Assembly (NCBI GenBank): GCA_030527065.1
Contig: JAUNBO010000004.1
Coordinates: forward strand, 1 to 24,678
Origin: Bacillota bacterium
Lineage (GTDB): Bacteria; Bacillota; Clostridia; Peptostreptococcales; Anaerovoracaceae
Reading direction: 5' to 3'
Length of the DNA: 24,678 bases
The notes under the pieces are model-generated. The model was given only the letters and a program-made list of their open reading frames with translations, did not search any database and was not told the DNA's origin. Position numbers and translations under genes: made by a program. This document shows, piece after piece, positions 15,046 to 22,482 of the stretch (position 1 is its first letter; every line of letters starts with the position of its first letter).

Positions 15046-15879
15046 CTATTTCACATTGCGTCTCTTGACGATGTATTTATCCGAATGCTTGTTTTTCTTT
15101 CTGGTCTTGTATCCCAGAGCGGGCTTGCCCCAAGGGGTTACCGGGCCTACCCGGCCGATGCCGGCCTTGCCCTCGCCGCCGCCGTGGGGATGGTCGTTGG
15201 GGTTCATTACGGAGCCTCTCACCGTGGGACGGATGCCCATGTGGCGCTTCCTTCCGGCCTTGCCCAGGTTGATGTTGCCGTGGTCTATATTGCCCACCTC
15301 GCCGATGGTGGCCCGGCATTCCATCCGGATCTTCCGGACCTCTCCCGAAGGCAGACGCACGGAGCAGTAATTGCCTTCCTTGGCCAGGATCTGCGCGCCG
15401 TTGCCGGCGGCTCTCACCATCTGGGCGCCCTTGCCGGGCTTCAGCTCTATGCAGTGGACCACGGTGCCCAGGGGAATGTTCTTTACCGGCAGCGTGTTGC
15501 CGATCTTGATGTCCGCATTTTCCCCGGAGACGATGATGTCTCCCACCTGGAGCTTGTTGGGGGCGATGATGTACCGCTTTTCCCCGTCCGCATAAAAGAT
15601 GAGGGCGATGTTGGCGGTACGGTTGGGATCGTACTCTATGGCGGCCACCTTGCCGGGGACGCCGTCCTTATTCCTCTTGAAATCTATGATGCGGTACTTG
15701 GGCCGGGCCCCGCCGCCTCTGTGTCTTACGGTGATCTTTCCCCGGGAGTTCCTGCCGGCGTGCTTGTTCATGGACACGGTGAGGGACTTTTCCGGAGTGG
15801 TTTTGGTGATCTCTTCAAATGTGGAAACCGTCATGCCCCGAAGGCCGGGAGATGTGGGTTTATATTTCTTGATTCCCAT
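15046..15879 (-). CDS. rplB: 50S ribosomal protein L2
   Basis: A 277-residue L2, the largest protein in the cluster core. The RNA-binding OB and SH3-like domains are followed by the near-invariant motif MNPNDHPHGGGEG (225-237), whose histidine H230 corresponds to the residue implicated in peptidyl-transferase centre function in E. coli. The C-terminal end is basic (KTRKKNKHSDKYIVKRR). L2 also forms intersubunit bridge B7b. The gene starts 14 bases after rplW with GGAGG upstream. Confidence 0.98.
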   Translation of the reverse strand: MGIKKYKPTSPGLRGMTVSTFEEITKTTPEKSLTVSMNKHAGRNSRGKITVRHRGGGARPKYRIIDFKRNKDGVPGKVAAIEYDPNRTANIALIFYADGEKRYIIAPNKLQVGDIIVSGENADIKIGNTLPVKNIPLGTVVHCIELKPGKGAQMVRAAGNGAQILAKEGNYCSVRLPSGEVRKIRMECRATIGEVGNIDHGNINLGKAGRKRHMGIRPTVRGSVMNPNDHPHGGGEGKAGIGRVGPVTPWGKPALGYKTRKKNKHSDKYIVKRRNVK

Positions 15880-15893
15880 TGCTTTCTACCTCC

Positions 15894-16184
15894 TTACAGA
15901 CCCTGGAAGAATTCGATTTCCTTACTCTTCTTGGTAAGGGTCACGATGGCTTTCTTGGAGGCCGACGTCGTTCCGACGCTTCTTCCCATTCTCTTAACTT
16001 TTCCCTTCAGGTTCATGGTGTTCACTCTGGCCACCTCCACGCCGAAGATCTCTTCCACGGCGCTCTTGATCTGGGTCTTGTTGGCGTCCACGTGTACCTT
16101 GAACGTGTATCTTCTCTTCGCCGCGTCGTCCATGCTTCTCTCTGTGATGACGGGCTTCAGGATGATGTCGTAAGATGTTTTCAT
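15894..16184 (-). CDS. rplW: 50S ribosomal protein L23
   Basis: A 96-residue L23 with DIILKPVITERSMDDAAKRR at the start, YTFKVHVDANKTQIKSAVEE in the middle, and a short extended loop GKVKRMGRSVG. L23 sits at the tunnel exit and is the docking point for trigger factor and SRP. The ATG shares one base with the rplD stop (TAATG), so translation is coupled to L4. Confidence 0.97.
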   Translation of the reverse strand: MKTSYDIILKPVITERSMDDAAKRRYTFKVHVDANKTQIKSAVEEIFGVEVARVNTMNLKGKVKRMGRSVGTTSASKKAIVTLTKKSKEIEFFQGL

Positions 16185-16807
16185 TATGAATACACCTCCT
16201 CTATTTTCTCAATGGCCGCCCTGGTGGTGATGAAGCTGGTGTGGTTGAGGATCTGGTACACGTTCATCTCGTTTACAAAGGTGGTGGCCACACCGGGGAT
16301 GTTGGCGGCGGAACGGATGACGTTCTCGTTCTTCTCCGGAGTCACTATGAGGGCTTTCTTCGCCGCATTGACGTTGGCCAGCACTTTTACCATTTCCTTG
16401 GTTTTGGGCGCTTCCAGGCTCAGCTCGTCCAGCACTATGATCTCCTGCTCCTGCACCTTGGAAGCCAGGACGGATTTCATTGCCAGCCGCTTCACCTTTT
16501 TATTGATGCTGTATCTGTAATCCCGGGGCTTGGGGGCGAAGGTGACGCCGCCGCCTACCTGGGTGGGGTCCGTGGAGCTTCCCTGCCGGTGCCGGCCGGT
16601 GCCCTTCTGTCTGAACGGCTTTTTGCCGCCTCCCCTTACTTCTCCTCTGGTCTTGGCGGACTGAGTGCCCTGCCGCTGGTTGGCCAGATAGTTCTTTACC
16701 ACTGTGAGAACGGCGTCCTGATTGGGCTCTATGCCGAAAATTTCATCCTTCAGCTCTAAGGTGCCCACTTCTTTGCCGTCCATGTTGAGCATGGTTACTG
16801 TTGCCAT
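16184..16807 (-). CDS. rplD: 50S ribosomal protein L4
   Basis: A 207-residue L4. A globular alpha/beta domain surrounds the long tunnel loop at about 45-98, where GTQSAKTRGEVRGGGKKPFR and RQKGTGRHRQGSSTDP are typical; mutations there confer macrolide resistance in other species. In E. coli L4 also represses the S10 operon by acting on the rpsJ leader. A structured leader precedes rpsJ here, but whether L4 acts on it is unknown. The gene lies 17 bases after rplC and overlaps rplW by one base. Confidence 0.98.
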   Translation of the reverse strand: MATVTMLNMDGKEVGTLELKDEIFGIEPNQDAVLTVVKNYLANQRQGTQSAKTRGEVRGGGKKPFRQKGTGRHRQGSSTDPTQVGGGVTFAPKPRDYRYSINKKVKRLAMKSVLASKVQEQEIIVLDELSLEAPKTKEMVKVLANVNAAKKALIVTPEKNENVIRSAANIPGVATTFVNEMNVYQILNHTSFITTRAAIEKIEEVYS

Positions 16808-16824
16808 TTTCTGACCCCCCTTTC

Positions 16825-17463
16825 CTATTTATCGCCTTGGCCTTTTACTGCGTACTGGATGCGGACAAGACCGCCCTTGGGTCCCGGCACCGCGCCTTTT
16901 ACGAGCATCAGGTTTCTCTCGGGAATAACTTTTACCAGGACCACGTTCTGCACGGTGACGGTATCCCGGCCCATGCGCCCTGCGGCCTTGTTGCCCTTGA
17001 ACACTCTGGAGGGGTAGGTGCCGCCTGCCAGAGCGCCGGCCAGCCTGTGGTGCTTGGAGCCGTGGGACATGGGGCCTCTGGCCTGTCCCCAGCGCTTGAT
17101 GTGGCCCTGGGTGCCCTTGCCCTTGGAGGTGCCGGTGACGTCCAGCTTCTTCCCCTCTTCAAAGTCCGCCACGGTGATGACCTGGCCCTGCTCGTAGCTT
17201 TCGCCCTCGTCCAGCCGGATCTCCTGGAGGTATTTCTTCAGGGGAGCGTCCCACTTGGCGAAATGTCCCTTCATGGGCTTGTTGACTCTCTGTTCCTTTA
17301 CGTCCTGGAAGCCGATCTGAACGGCGTTATAGCCGTCTGTTTCCACGGTTTTCACCTGAGTGACCACCGCCGGGCCCGCCTCTATGACGGTGACGGGGAT
17401 CACGGCGCCTGCTTCGGAAAAAACCTGAGTCATGCCGATCTTTTTCCCTAAAATGGTTAACAT
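16825..17463 (-). CDS. rplC: 50S ribosomal protein L3
   Basis: A 212-residue L3 with the family start MLTILGKKIGMTQVF and the long rRNA-penetrating loop (about 112-165) containing RWGQARGPMSHGSKHHR and FKGNKAAGRMG. The residue equivalent to the glutamine methylated by PrmB in E. coli is arginine here, as expected for a Gram-positive form. L3 is an early assembly protein whose loop approaches the peptidyl-transferase centre. AGGAG stands 11 bases before the ATG, slightly far. A small perfect hairpin precedes the gene in the 57-base spacer after rpsJ. Confidence 0.97.
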   Translation of the reverse strand: MLTILGKKIGMTQVFSEAGAVIPVTVIEAGPAVVTQVKTVETDGYNAVQIGFQDVKEQRVNKPMKGHFAKWDAPLKKYLQEIRLDEGESYEQGQVITVADFEEGKKLDVTGTSKGKGTQGHIKRWGQARGPMSHGSKHHRLAGALAGGTYPSRVFKGNKAAGRMGRDTVTVQNVVLVKVIPERNLMLVKGAVPGPKGGLVRIQYAVKGQGDK

Positions 17464-17490
17464 CTTTTCTATTTCTCCTTTCTTACAGCG

Positions 17491-17507
17491 GATCGCCGGA
17501 GGCGATC
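17491..17507 (-). repeat. 7-bp perfect hairpin between rpsJ and rplC
   Basis: GATCGCC and GGCGATC flank a three-base loop in the 57-base rpsJ-rplC spacer. No T tract follows, so it is not a terminator. It may protect or process the mRNA between the first two genes, or simply separate them; nothing in the sequence decides. Confidence 0.6.
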
Positions 17508-17520
17508 ATACTAAGATTTT

Positions 17521-17829
17521 TTACAGCTTGATCTCGATATCGACGCCGGCGGGCATATCCAGCTTCATGAGGGCGTCGATGGTCTTGGGGGTGGGGCTCA
17601 GGATATCTATGAGGCGCTTGTGGGTGCGCTGCTCAAACTGCTCTCTGGAGTCCTTATACTTGTGGACGGCCCTGAGGATGGTGACCACTTCCTTCTCCGT
17701 GGGGAGGGGGATGGGGCCGGAGACCTCTGCGCCGTTCTGCCTGGCAGTCTCCACGATGCGGGCGGCGGACTGGTCCAGAGCCTTGTGATCGTAAGCCTTC
17801 AGCTTGATTCTGATTTTCTGGGTGCTCAT
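17521..17829 (-). CDS. rpsJ: 30S ribosomal protein S10
   Basis: A 102-residue S10, the usual length, with QKIRIKLKAYDHKALDQSAA, TGPIPLPT-like SGPIPLPTEKEVVTILRAVH and the QFEQRTHKRLIDIL and PAGVDIEIKL ends. S10 belongs to the 30S head and, as NusE, to transcription antitermination complexes. The ATG at 17829 has AGGAGG 8 bases upstream. The frame is open to 18015, but that extension covers the leader region and has no family resemblance. It is the first gene of the S10-spc-alpha cluster. Confidence 0.98.
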   Translation of the reverse strand: MSTQKIRIKLKAYDHKALDQSAARIVETARQNGAEVSGPIPLPTEKEVVTILRAVHKYKDSREQFEQRTHKRLIDILSPTPKTIDALMKLDMPAGVDIEIKL

Positions 17830-18031
17830 CTTTTTTTCCTCCTGTTGATTTTCGTACGTTTTCGCTATGCCTGTACGGGGAGCCCTTATTCTACACACTG
17901 CCGGGTGTTCCGCATTTTCCTGCACACCGACAAGCGCCCAGGCCCCTTCGCCCCCTTCCGGAGGGGACAATTCTCGGCGGAAATTACCTGATAGCTCAGC
18001 AACTTCCCGCTTCAACGCCTAATTCGCAAGC
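17830..18031 (-). promoter_or_regulatory. Structured ~200-nt 5' leader of the ribosomal protein cluster
   Basis: From the predicted transcription start (about 18031) to rpsJ the leader is untranslated and foldable. The best hairpin is 17899-17932: a 9-bp stem with one bulged base, an internal GGA bulge and a further 3-bp GCA/TGC stem. Others are CCCCT/AGGGG with a 5-base loop (17952-17966) and CGTAC/GTACG (17853-17877) just ahead of the ribosome binding site. The position matches S10-operon leaders, which in E. coli are controlled by L4; the effector here is unknown. Confidence 0.55.
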
Positions 18032-18037
18032 TTTTTG

Positions 18038-18066
18038 ATTATATTATAGTGAAAATGAGAATGCAA
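18038..18066 (-). promoter_or_regulatory. Sigma-A-type promoter of the S10-spc-alpha cluster
   Basis: TTGCAT (18066-18061), a 17-base spacer and a perfect TATAAT (18043-18038) on the minus strand, in an A/T-rich setting with an A tract immediately upstream that could act as UP element. A second TATAAT overlaps five bases upstream. Transcription should start near 18031. This is the only convincing promoter for the whole ribosomal cluster. Confidence 0.75.
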
Positions 18067-18201
18067 GCTTTTTTTATAAAAAAAACGGAGAAAATCCAAA
18101 AGTTTTTTCCCCCTTGTTTTCCGAGCATTTCAACATTCTTTCCTGGTCTTTTTAGAACACGCCGCCGTGCGTTTCTTTTTTTTTGAAAACACCCGCCGGT
18201 C

Positions 18202-18261
18202 CAAAAAACGAAACACGCCATTGCGAACTTAGGGGTATTGTCCCCTAAGTTCGCAATGGCG
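18202..18261 (-). terminator. Perfect 20-bp palindrome acting as terminator after the prepilin gene (REP-like)
   Basis: Arms 18216-18235 and 18242-18261 are perfect 20-base reverse complements around a 6-base loop. On the minus strand the stem is followed by TGTTTCGTTTTTTGG, giving a T tract slightly displaced from the stem. It lies 24 bases after the prepilin stop. The stem is longer and more perfect than an ordinary terminator and has a GGGGAC...CCCC core, so it may be a dispersed palindromic element that was recruited as terminator. Confidence 0.7.
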
Positions 18262-18284
18262 CATCCCGCCGTATCCTGTTTTCC

Positions 18285-19211
18285 TCATGTGCCGGACCGG
18301 GCCGGCTCCATCTCGTTGAAATAGCTCAGGGTCTCTTCATAGCTCTGCTTGCTGTCTGCGGTCTGGGCCCCTGCCTGGCTGCTTGTATACTCCTGCCAGT
18401 TCTCACTCCCGGCGCCGGCCAGCACCTTATAAACGTTGGTCCCCTGGTCCCTGGTCTTTTCCGTGATCCTCATGTAGCCTGCCGTGTAGGTATTTCTGGC
18501 GGAATTATAGCGGATCACCCGCACCCTGTCTCCCACCTCGTATTCCGTGATGTCCTGGTCCGTCCACCACGCAACGGGGGTGGTTCCTTCCATCCGCAGG
18601 GCCCAGGATCTGATGTTGTAGTCCTGCAGATACACTCCCTGCTCTGCAAAATAGTCCAGTATCTTTGCCGTGTTCCCTGCGATCTCCGTTCCATCCTCCA
18701 CCACCACGGTGGAATCTATTTCTCCGAAGGATGTGATGCCCTTGGCGGACAGGGCGTCGGTGAAAAGCTTGTCCGGCGCATCCATCCCCGCAGTATAGAC
18801 GAGGCCCTCCGCAGACTGGGCCTCCAGCCCGCCGTGAAGGCTGCATGAAATGCTTTCGATGCTTCCGTACCCTTCTTTGTAGACCACGGTGCAGACGCCG
18901 CCGCACTTGGCCTCATAAGTATCCGCCGCGCTGACGACGCCGCCGAATTCCCCTGCGGCTTCCTCCAGCAGAGGCTGAGGGTCCTCCACCTGGTAGGCCT
19001 GATAAGCGGCGGAGGCCAGATAGAGCCGCTGCACGCCGGACATGTTCACCTGACAGGCCGTCCTGTTGGCTTTGTCTATGTACCCGGTAAGGGCGGGAAT
19101 GGCAATGGCGGCCAGAACGGCCAGGATCACCAGCACCACTATCACTTCCACCAAAGTAAAGCCGCTCCGATATTTTTTCCCTGGCTTCTCTCCGACGTAT
19201 TCTCTCCGCAA
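18285..19211 (-). CDS. Type IV prepilin-like protein (prepilin-type N-methylation domain)
   Basis: A 308-residue protein with a class III signal: basic leader to G17, cleavage before F18, E22 at the +5 position, then the hydrophobic helix FTLVEVIVVLVILAVLAAIA. The rest is extracytoplasmic. Four cysteines (C53, C103, C107, C123) are present; the CGGVCTVVY...CSLHG segment resembles the Cys/His-containing motif of Gram-positive pilin-like proteins. It is larger than typical major pilins. No PilB, PilC, PilD or other pilins lie nearby, so it may be exported by machinery encoded elsewhere; it could equally be a pseudopilin. The start is TTG at 19211, with GGGAG nine bases upstream; an ATG at 19242 is out of frame. 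It has its own promoter and terminator. Confidence 0.85.
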   Translation of the reverse strand: MRREYVGEKPGKKYRSGFTLVEVIVVLVILAVLAAIAIPALTGYIDKANRTACQVNMSGVQRLYLASAAYQAYQVEDPQPLLEEAAGEFGGVVSAADTYEAKCGGVCTVVYKEGYGSIESISCSLHGGLEAQSAEGLVYTAGMDAPDKLFTDALSAKGITSFGEIDSTVVVEDGTEIAGNTAKILDYFAEQGVYLQDYNIRSWALRMEGTTPVAWWTDQDITEYEVGDRVRVIRYNSARNTYTAGYMRITEKTRDQGTNVYKVLAGAGSENWQEYTSSQAGAQTADSKQSYEETLSYFNEMEPARSGT

Positions 19212-19258
19212 TGCTGCCGTCTCCCTTCTTAAAAGGTTTCAAACCTCTTTTTTATTTA

Positions 19259-19287
19259 ATTATAGCACTTTTTTCCGTAACTTTCCA
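19259..19287 (-). promoter_or_regulatory. Promoter of the prepilin gene (extended -10)
   Basis: TGGAAA (19287-19282), a 17-base spacer and TATAAT (19264-19259) on the minus strand, with TGC before the -10 giving an extended -10 element. The -35 starts 7 bases after the carB stop. A short dyad (AGGTTT and AAACCT, 19234-19246) lies in the first transcribed bases. The strong -10 suggests the pilin gene is expressed independently of carAB. Confidence 0.7.
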
Positions 19288-19293
19288 TCCTTT

Positions 19294-22200
19294 TTAAAAA
19301 TTTGTTCCCAGCCGCCGGTATTCCAGAGAGGTTCCCGCCTGCTTCAGCCGTATGGCCGTCAGGAAGGCGCCGGCGGTATCCACGCAAGTCAGCACCGGCA
19401 GCCCCTGCTCTATGGCCTTCCGGCGCAGAGAGAAGCCCTGGCTGTCCTTGTGGTTGGCCAGGCTGGCCACGTTGATCACCAGGTCCACCCCGGCTCCCAT
19501 GATGGCTTTGGCCTCTTCAAAGGACTTCTCCTCCGTTTCCAGCCCCGACGCCTTCAGAAAGGCCGCCGTTCCCGGAGAGGCGTAGAGCTTCAGGCCCAGG
19601 TCCGCATACTTCTTCATCACCGCCGCCGTAGCCTCTGTCTTATCGTGGTCGCTGACAGAAACGTAGACGCCGCCGGTTTCCGGTATGTTCATTCCTGCGG
19701 CCAGAAAGCCTTTATAGATGGCTTTGTCCAGATCCGGGTCTATGCCCAGGACCTCTCCCGTGGATTTCATTTCCGGCCCCACGGCCACGTCCATGTCCGT
19801 CAGCTTGGCCCCGGAGAACACGGGGACCTTCACTGCGTAATCCCGGCTCTGGGTATAAAGCCCCGTGCCGTATTCCGAATCCGCCAGTCTGTGGCCCAGC
19901 ATGGCCGCCACCGCCAGCTTCACCATGGGCACCCCCGTCACCTTGCTGAGGATGGGCACCGTCCGGGACGCCCGGGGATTCACCTCTATCACGTACACCT
20001 GGCTGCCGTCCCAGGCGTACTGGATGTTCACCAGCCCCACCACATGGAGGGCGGCGCTGATGCGCTCCGTATAATCCAACAGGGTGCTCACCACATCCTC
20101 CGGCAGGGAGAAATGGGGGTACACGGAAATGCTGTCGCCGGAATGGACCCCGGTGCGCTCTATGTGTTCCATGATCCCGGGGATCAGCACGTTTTCCCCG
20201 TCGGCGATGGCGTCCACCTCCATCTCCTTGCCTTCTATATATTTGTCTATCAGGACCGGATGCTCCTCGGACAGGGACACGGCCTCTTTCAGATATTTTT
20301 TCAGCTCGTCGTCGTCGTAGACCACCTGCATGGCCCGGCCGCCGATGACGTAGGAGGGCCGCACCACCAGGGGATAGCCCAGCCTGCCCACCGCCTCAAA
20401 GGCCTGCTCCTGGTCGGTGACGGCGCAGCCCGCCGGCGTGGGGATGCCCAGCTCTCCCAGCAGGGCGCTGAACTTCTCCCGGTCCTCCGCCAGGTCTATG
20501 TACTTGAAGGCGGTGCCCAGTATCTTTATGCTCCGCTTGCTGAGCTTCTCCGCGATGTTCAGGGAGGTCTGGCCGCCGAACTGCAAGATGACGCCCTCGG
20601 GCCGCTCCTTTTTCAGCACGTTCATCACATCGTCCACATGGAGGGCCTCAAAATACAGCTTGTCCGAGGTATCGAAGTCCGTGCTCACCGTCTCCGGGTT
20701 GTTGTTTATGATGATGGCCTCGTAGCCCAGGTCCTTTATGGCCCAGACGCCCTGGACGCAGCAGTAATCGAATTCTATGCCCTGGCCGATGCGGATGGGC
20801 CCGGAGCCCACCACCAGGATCTTCTTCCGGTGGGAGACCTCCACCTCGTCCTCGCTGTCGAAGCAGGAATAGTAGTAAGGAGTGGCCGCGTCAAATTCGC
20901 CGCCGCAGGTGTCCACCATTTTATAGACGGGGAAAATATCGTGATAGATACGCATGTCCTGAAGGGCCGCCCGGGGGATCCCGGTCAGCTCCAGGATCTC
21001 GCTGTCCGTGAAGCCCATTTCCTCCGCCTCGTAAAGAAGAGTGTCCGTCAGCTCTTCCTCCTGCAGCTGGTATTCCATCTCCACTATGAACAGGATCTTG
21101 TTCAGGAACCAGCGGTCTATTTTCGTGACCTCATAGATCTCGTCCACCGTCATCAGCTTCCGGCGCAGGGCCTCCGCAATGCAGAAGATCCGCTCGTCGT
21201 CGCAGGCGGCCAGCTTCTGCCGGAGCATTTCATCGCTGAGGCCGGTGACGAAGGGCACCCGCAGGCCGTCGCACTTCACCTCCAGGGAGGTGACGGCTTT
21301 CAGCAGGGCGCTTTCGAAGGTGCGGTCTATGGCCATCACCTCGCCGGTGGCCTTCATCTGGGTCCCCAGCTTCCGGGAGGCGGTGCGGAATTTATCGAAG
21401 GGCCACTTGGGGAACTTCACCACGCAATAGTCTATGGTGGGCTCGAAGCAGGCGCTGGTGGTGTGAGTGACGTAATTGTGCAGCTCGTCCAGGCTGTAGC
21501 CCAGGGCGATCTTGGCGTCGATCTTGGCGATGGGATAGCCGGCGGCCTTGGAGGCCAGGGCCGAGGAGCGGCTCACCCGGGGGTTCACCTCTATCACCAC
21601 ATAATCGTCGGAATAGGGGTCCAGGGCGAACTGGATGTTGCAGCCCCCTTCGATTTCCAGGCTGCGGATGATGTGCAGAGAAGCGTTCCGCAGCATCTGG
21701 TATTCCTCGTCCCGCAGGGTCTGGGTGGGAGCCACCACTATGCTGTCTCCCGTATGCACTCCCACCGGGTCCACGTTTTCCATGCTGCATATGATGATGC
21801 AGTTGTCCCGGCCGTCCCGGATCACCTCGTATTCTATCTCCTTCCAGCCCGCTACGGATTTTTCCAGCAGGATCTGGCCGATGGCGCTGCTCTCCATGCC
21901 CCGCCTGCACAGGAGCTCCAGCTCTTCATCGTTGTGGGCAAAGCCGCCGCCGGTCCCTCCCAGGGTGTAGGCGGGCCGGATGATCACCGGGTAGCCCTCT
22001 TTCTTCACAAAGTCCCGGCACTCCTCCATGTCCACGGCGATGGTGCTGCCGGGGATAGGCTCGCCGATTTCCAGCATCAGCTCCTTGAAGGCCTCCCGGT
22101 CCTCCGCCTTTCTTATGCTGTCCTTGTTCACTCCCAGGAGCTTCACTCCCAGGCTGTCCAGGACCCCCTTTTCCTGGAGGGTCATGGCCAGGTTCAGCCC

Positions 22201-22482
22201 CGTCTGCCCTCCGAAGCCCGCCAGCATGCCGTCGGGCCGTTCTGTTTTCAGAATCTCTGTAAGGGCCTCCTCCGTAAGAGGCTCCATATACACCTTGTCG
22301 GCGATCCCCTCGTCGGTCATTATGGTGGCGGGGTTGCTGTTCACGAGGATGGTTTCTATGCCCTCTTCCCGGATGGCCTTGCAGGCCTGGGTCCCCGCAT
22401 AATCGAACTCGGCGGCCTGTCCTATGATGATGGGGCCGGAGCCGATGATGAGTATTTTCTTCAGATTCATATTCTTAGGCAT
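19294..22482 (-). CDS. carB: Carbamoyl-phosphate synthase large subunit
   Basis: A 1062-residue synthetase that makes carbamoyl phosphate from bicarbonate, ammonia (from CarA) and 2 ATP, feeding pyrimidine and arginine synthesis. The two homologous halves are visible: the carboxyphosphate half opens with KKILIIGSGPIIIGQAAEFD (about 8-27), with the ATP-grasp glycine loop GGTGGG at 175-180 and the metal-binding IEVNPRVSRSSALASK (297-312). The second half opens with KKILVVGSGPIRIGQGIEFD (about 553-572) and repeats VIEVNPRASRTVP. An oligomerisation region lies between, and the C-terminal ~120 residues form the allosteric MGS-like domain. The ATG overlaps the carA stop (TAATG), so the subunits are translationally coupled. 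Full length, no lesions. Confidence 0.98.
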   Translation of the reverse strand: MPKNMNLKKILIIGSGPIIIGQAAEFDYAGTQACKAIREEGIETILVNSNPATIMTDEGIADKVYMEPLTEEALTEILKTERPDGMLAGFGGQTGLNLAMTLQEKGVLDSLGVKLLGVNKDSIRKAEDREAFKELMLEIGEPIPGSTIAVDMEECRDFVKKEGYPVIIRPAYTLGGTGGGFAHNDEELELLCRRGMESSAIGQILLEKSVAGWKEIEYEVIRDGRDNCIIICSMENVDPVGVHTGDSIVVAPTQTLRDEEYQMLRNASLHIIRSLEIEGGCNIQFALDPYSDDYVVIEVNPRVSRSSALASKAAGYPIAKIDAKIALGYSLDELHNYVTHTTSACFEPTIDYCVVKFPKWPFDKFRTASRKLGTQMKATGEVMAIDRTFESALLKAVTSLEVKCDGLRVPFVTGLSDEMLRQKLAACDDERIFCIAEALRRKLMTVDEIYEVTKIDRWFLNKILFIVEMEYQLQEEELTDTLLYEAEEMGFTDSEILELTGIPRAALQDMRIYHDIFPVYKMVDTCGGEFDAATPYYYSCFDSEDEVEVSHRKKILVVGSGPIRIGQGIEFDYCCVQGVWAIKDLGYEAIIINNNPETVSTDFDTSDKLYFEALHVDDVMNVLKKERPEGVILQFGGQTSLNIAEKLSKRSIKILGTAFKYIDLAEDREKFSALLGELGIPTPAGCAVTDQEQAFEAVGRLGYPLVVRPSYVIGGRAMQVVYDDDELKKYLKEAVSLSEEHPVLIDKYIEGKEMEVDAIADGENVLIPGIMEHIERTGVHSGDSISVYPHFSLPEDVVSTLLDYTERISAALHVVGLVNIQYAWDGSQVYVIEVNPRASRTVPILSKVTGVPMVKLAVAAMLGHRLADSEYGTGLYTQSRDYAVKVPVFSGAKLTDMDVAVGPEMKSTGEVLGIDPDLDKAIYKGFLAAGMNIPETGGVYVSVSDHDKTEATAAVMKKYADLGLKLYASPGTAAFLKASGLETEEKSFEEAKAIMGAGVDLVINVASLANHKDSQGFSLRRKAIEQGLPVLTCVDTAGAFLTAIRLKQAGTSLEYRRLGTNF

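Noticed and set aside
18039..18221. 60-codon minus-strand frame between the palindrome and the ribosomal promoter
   Set aside because: It starts inside the terminator stem, ends at the promoter -10, and is made of low-complexity A/T-rich codons with no good ribosome binding site.
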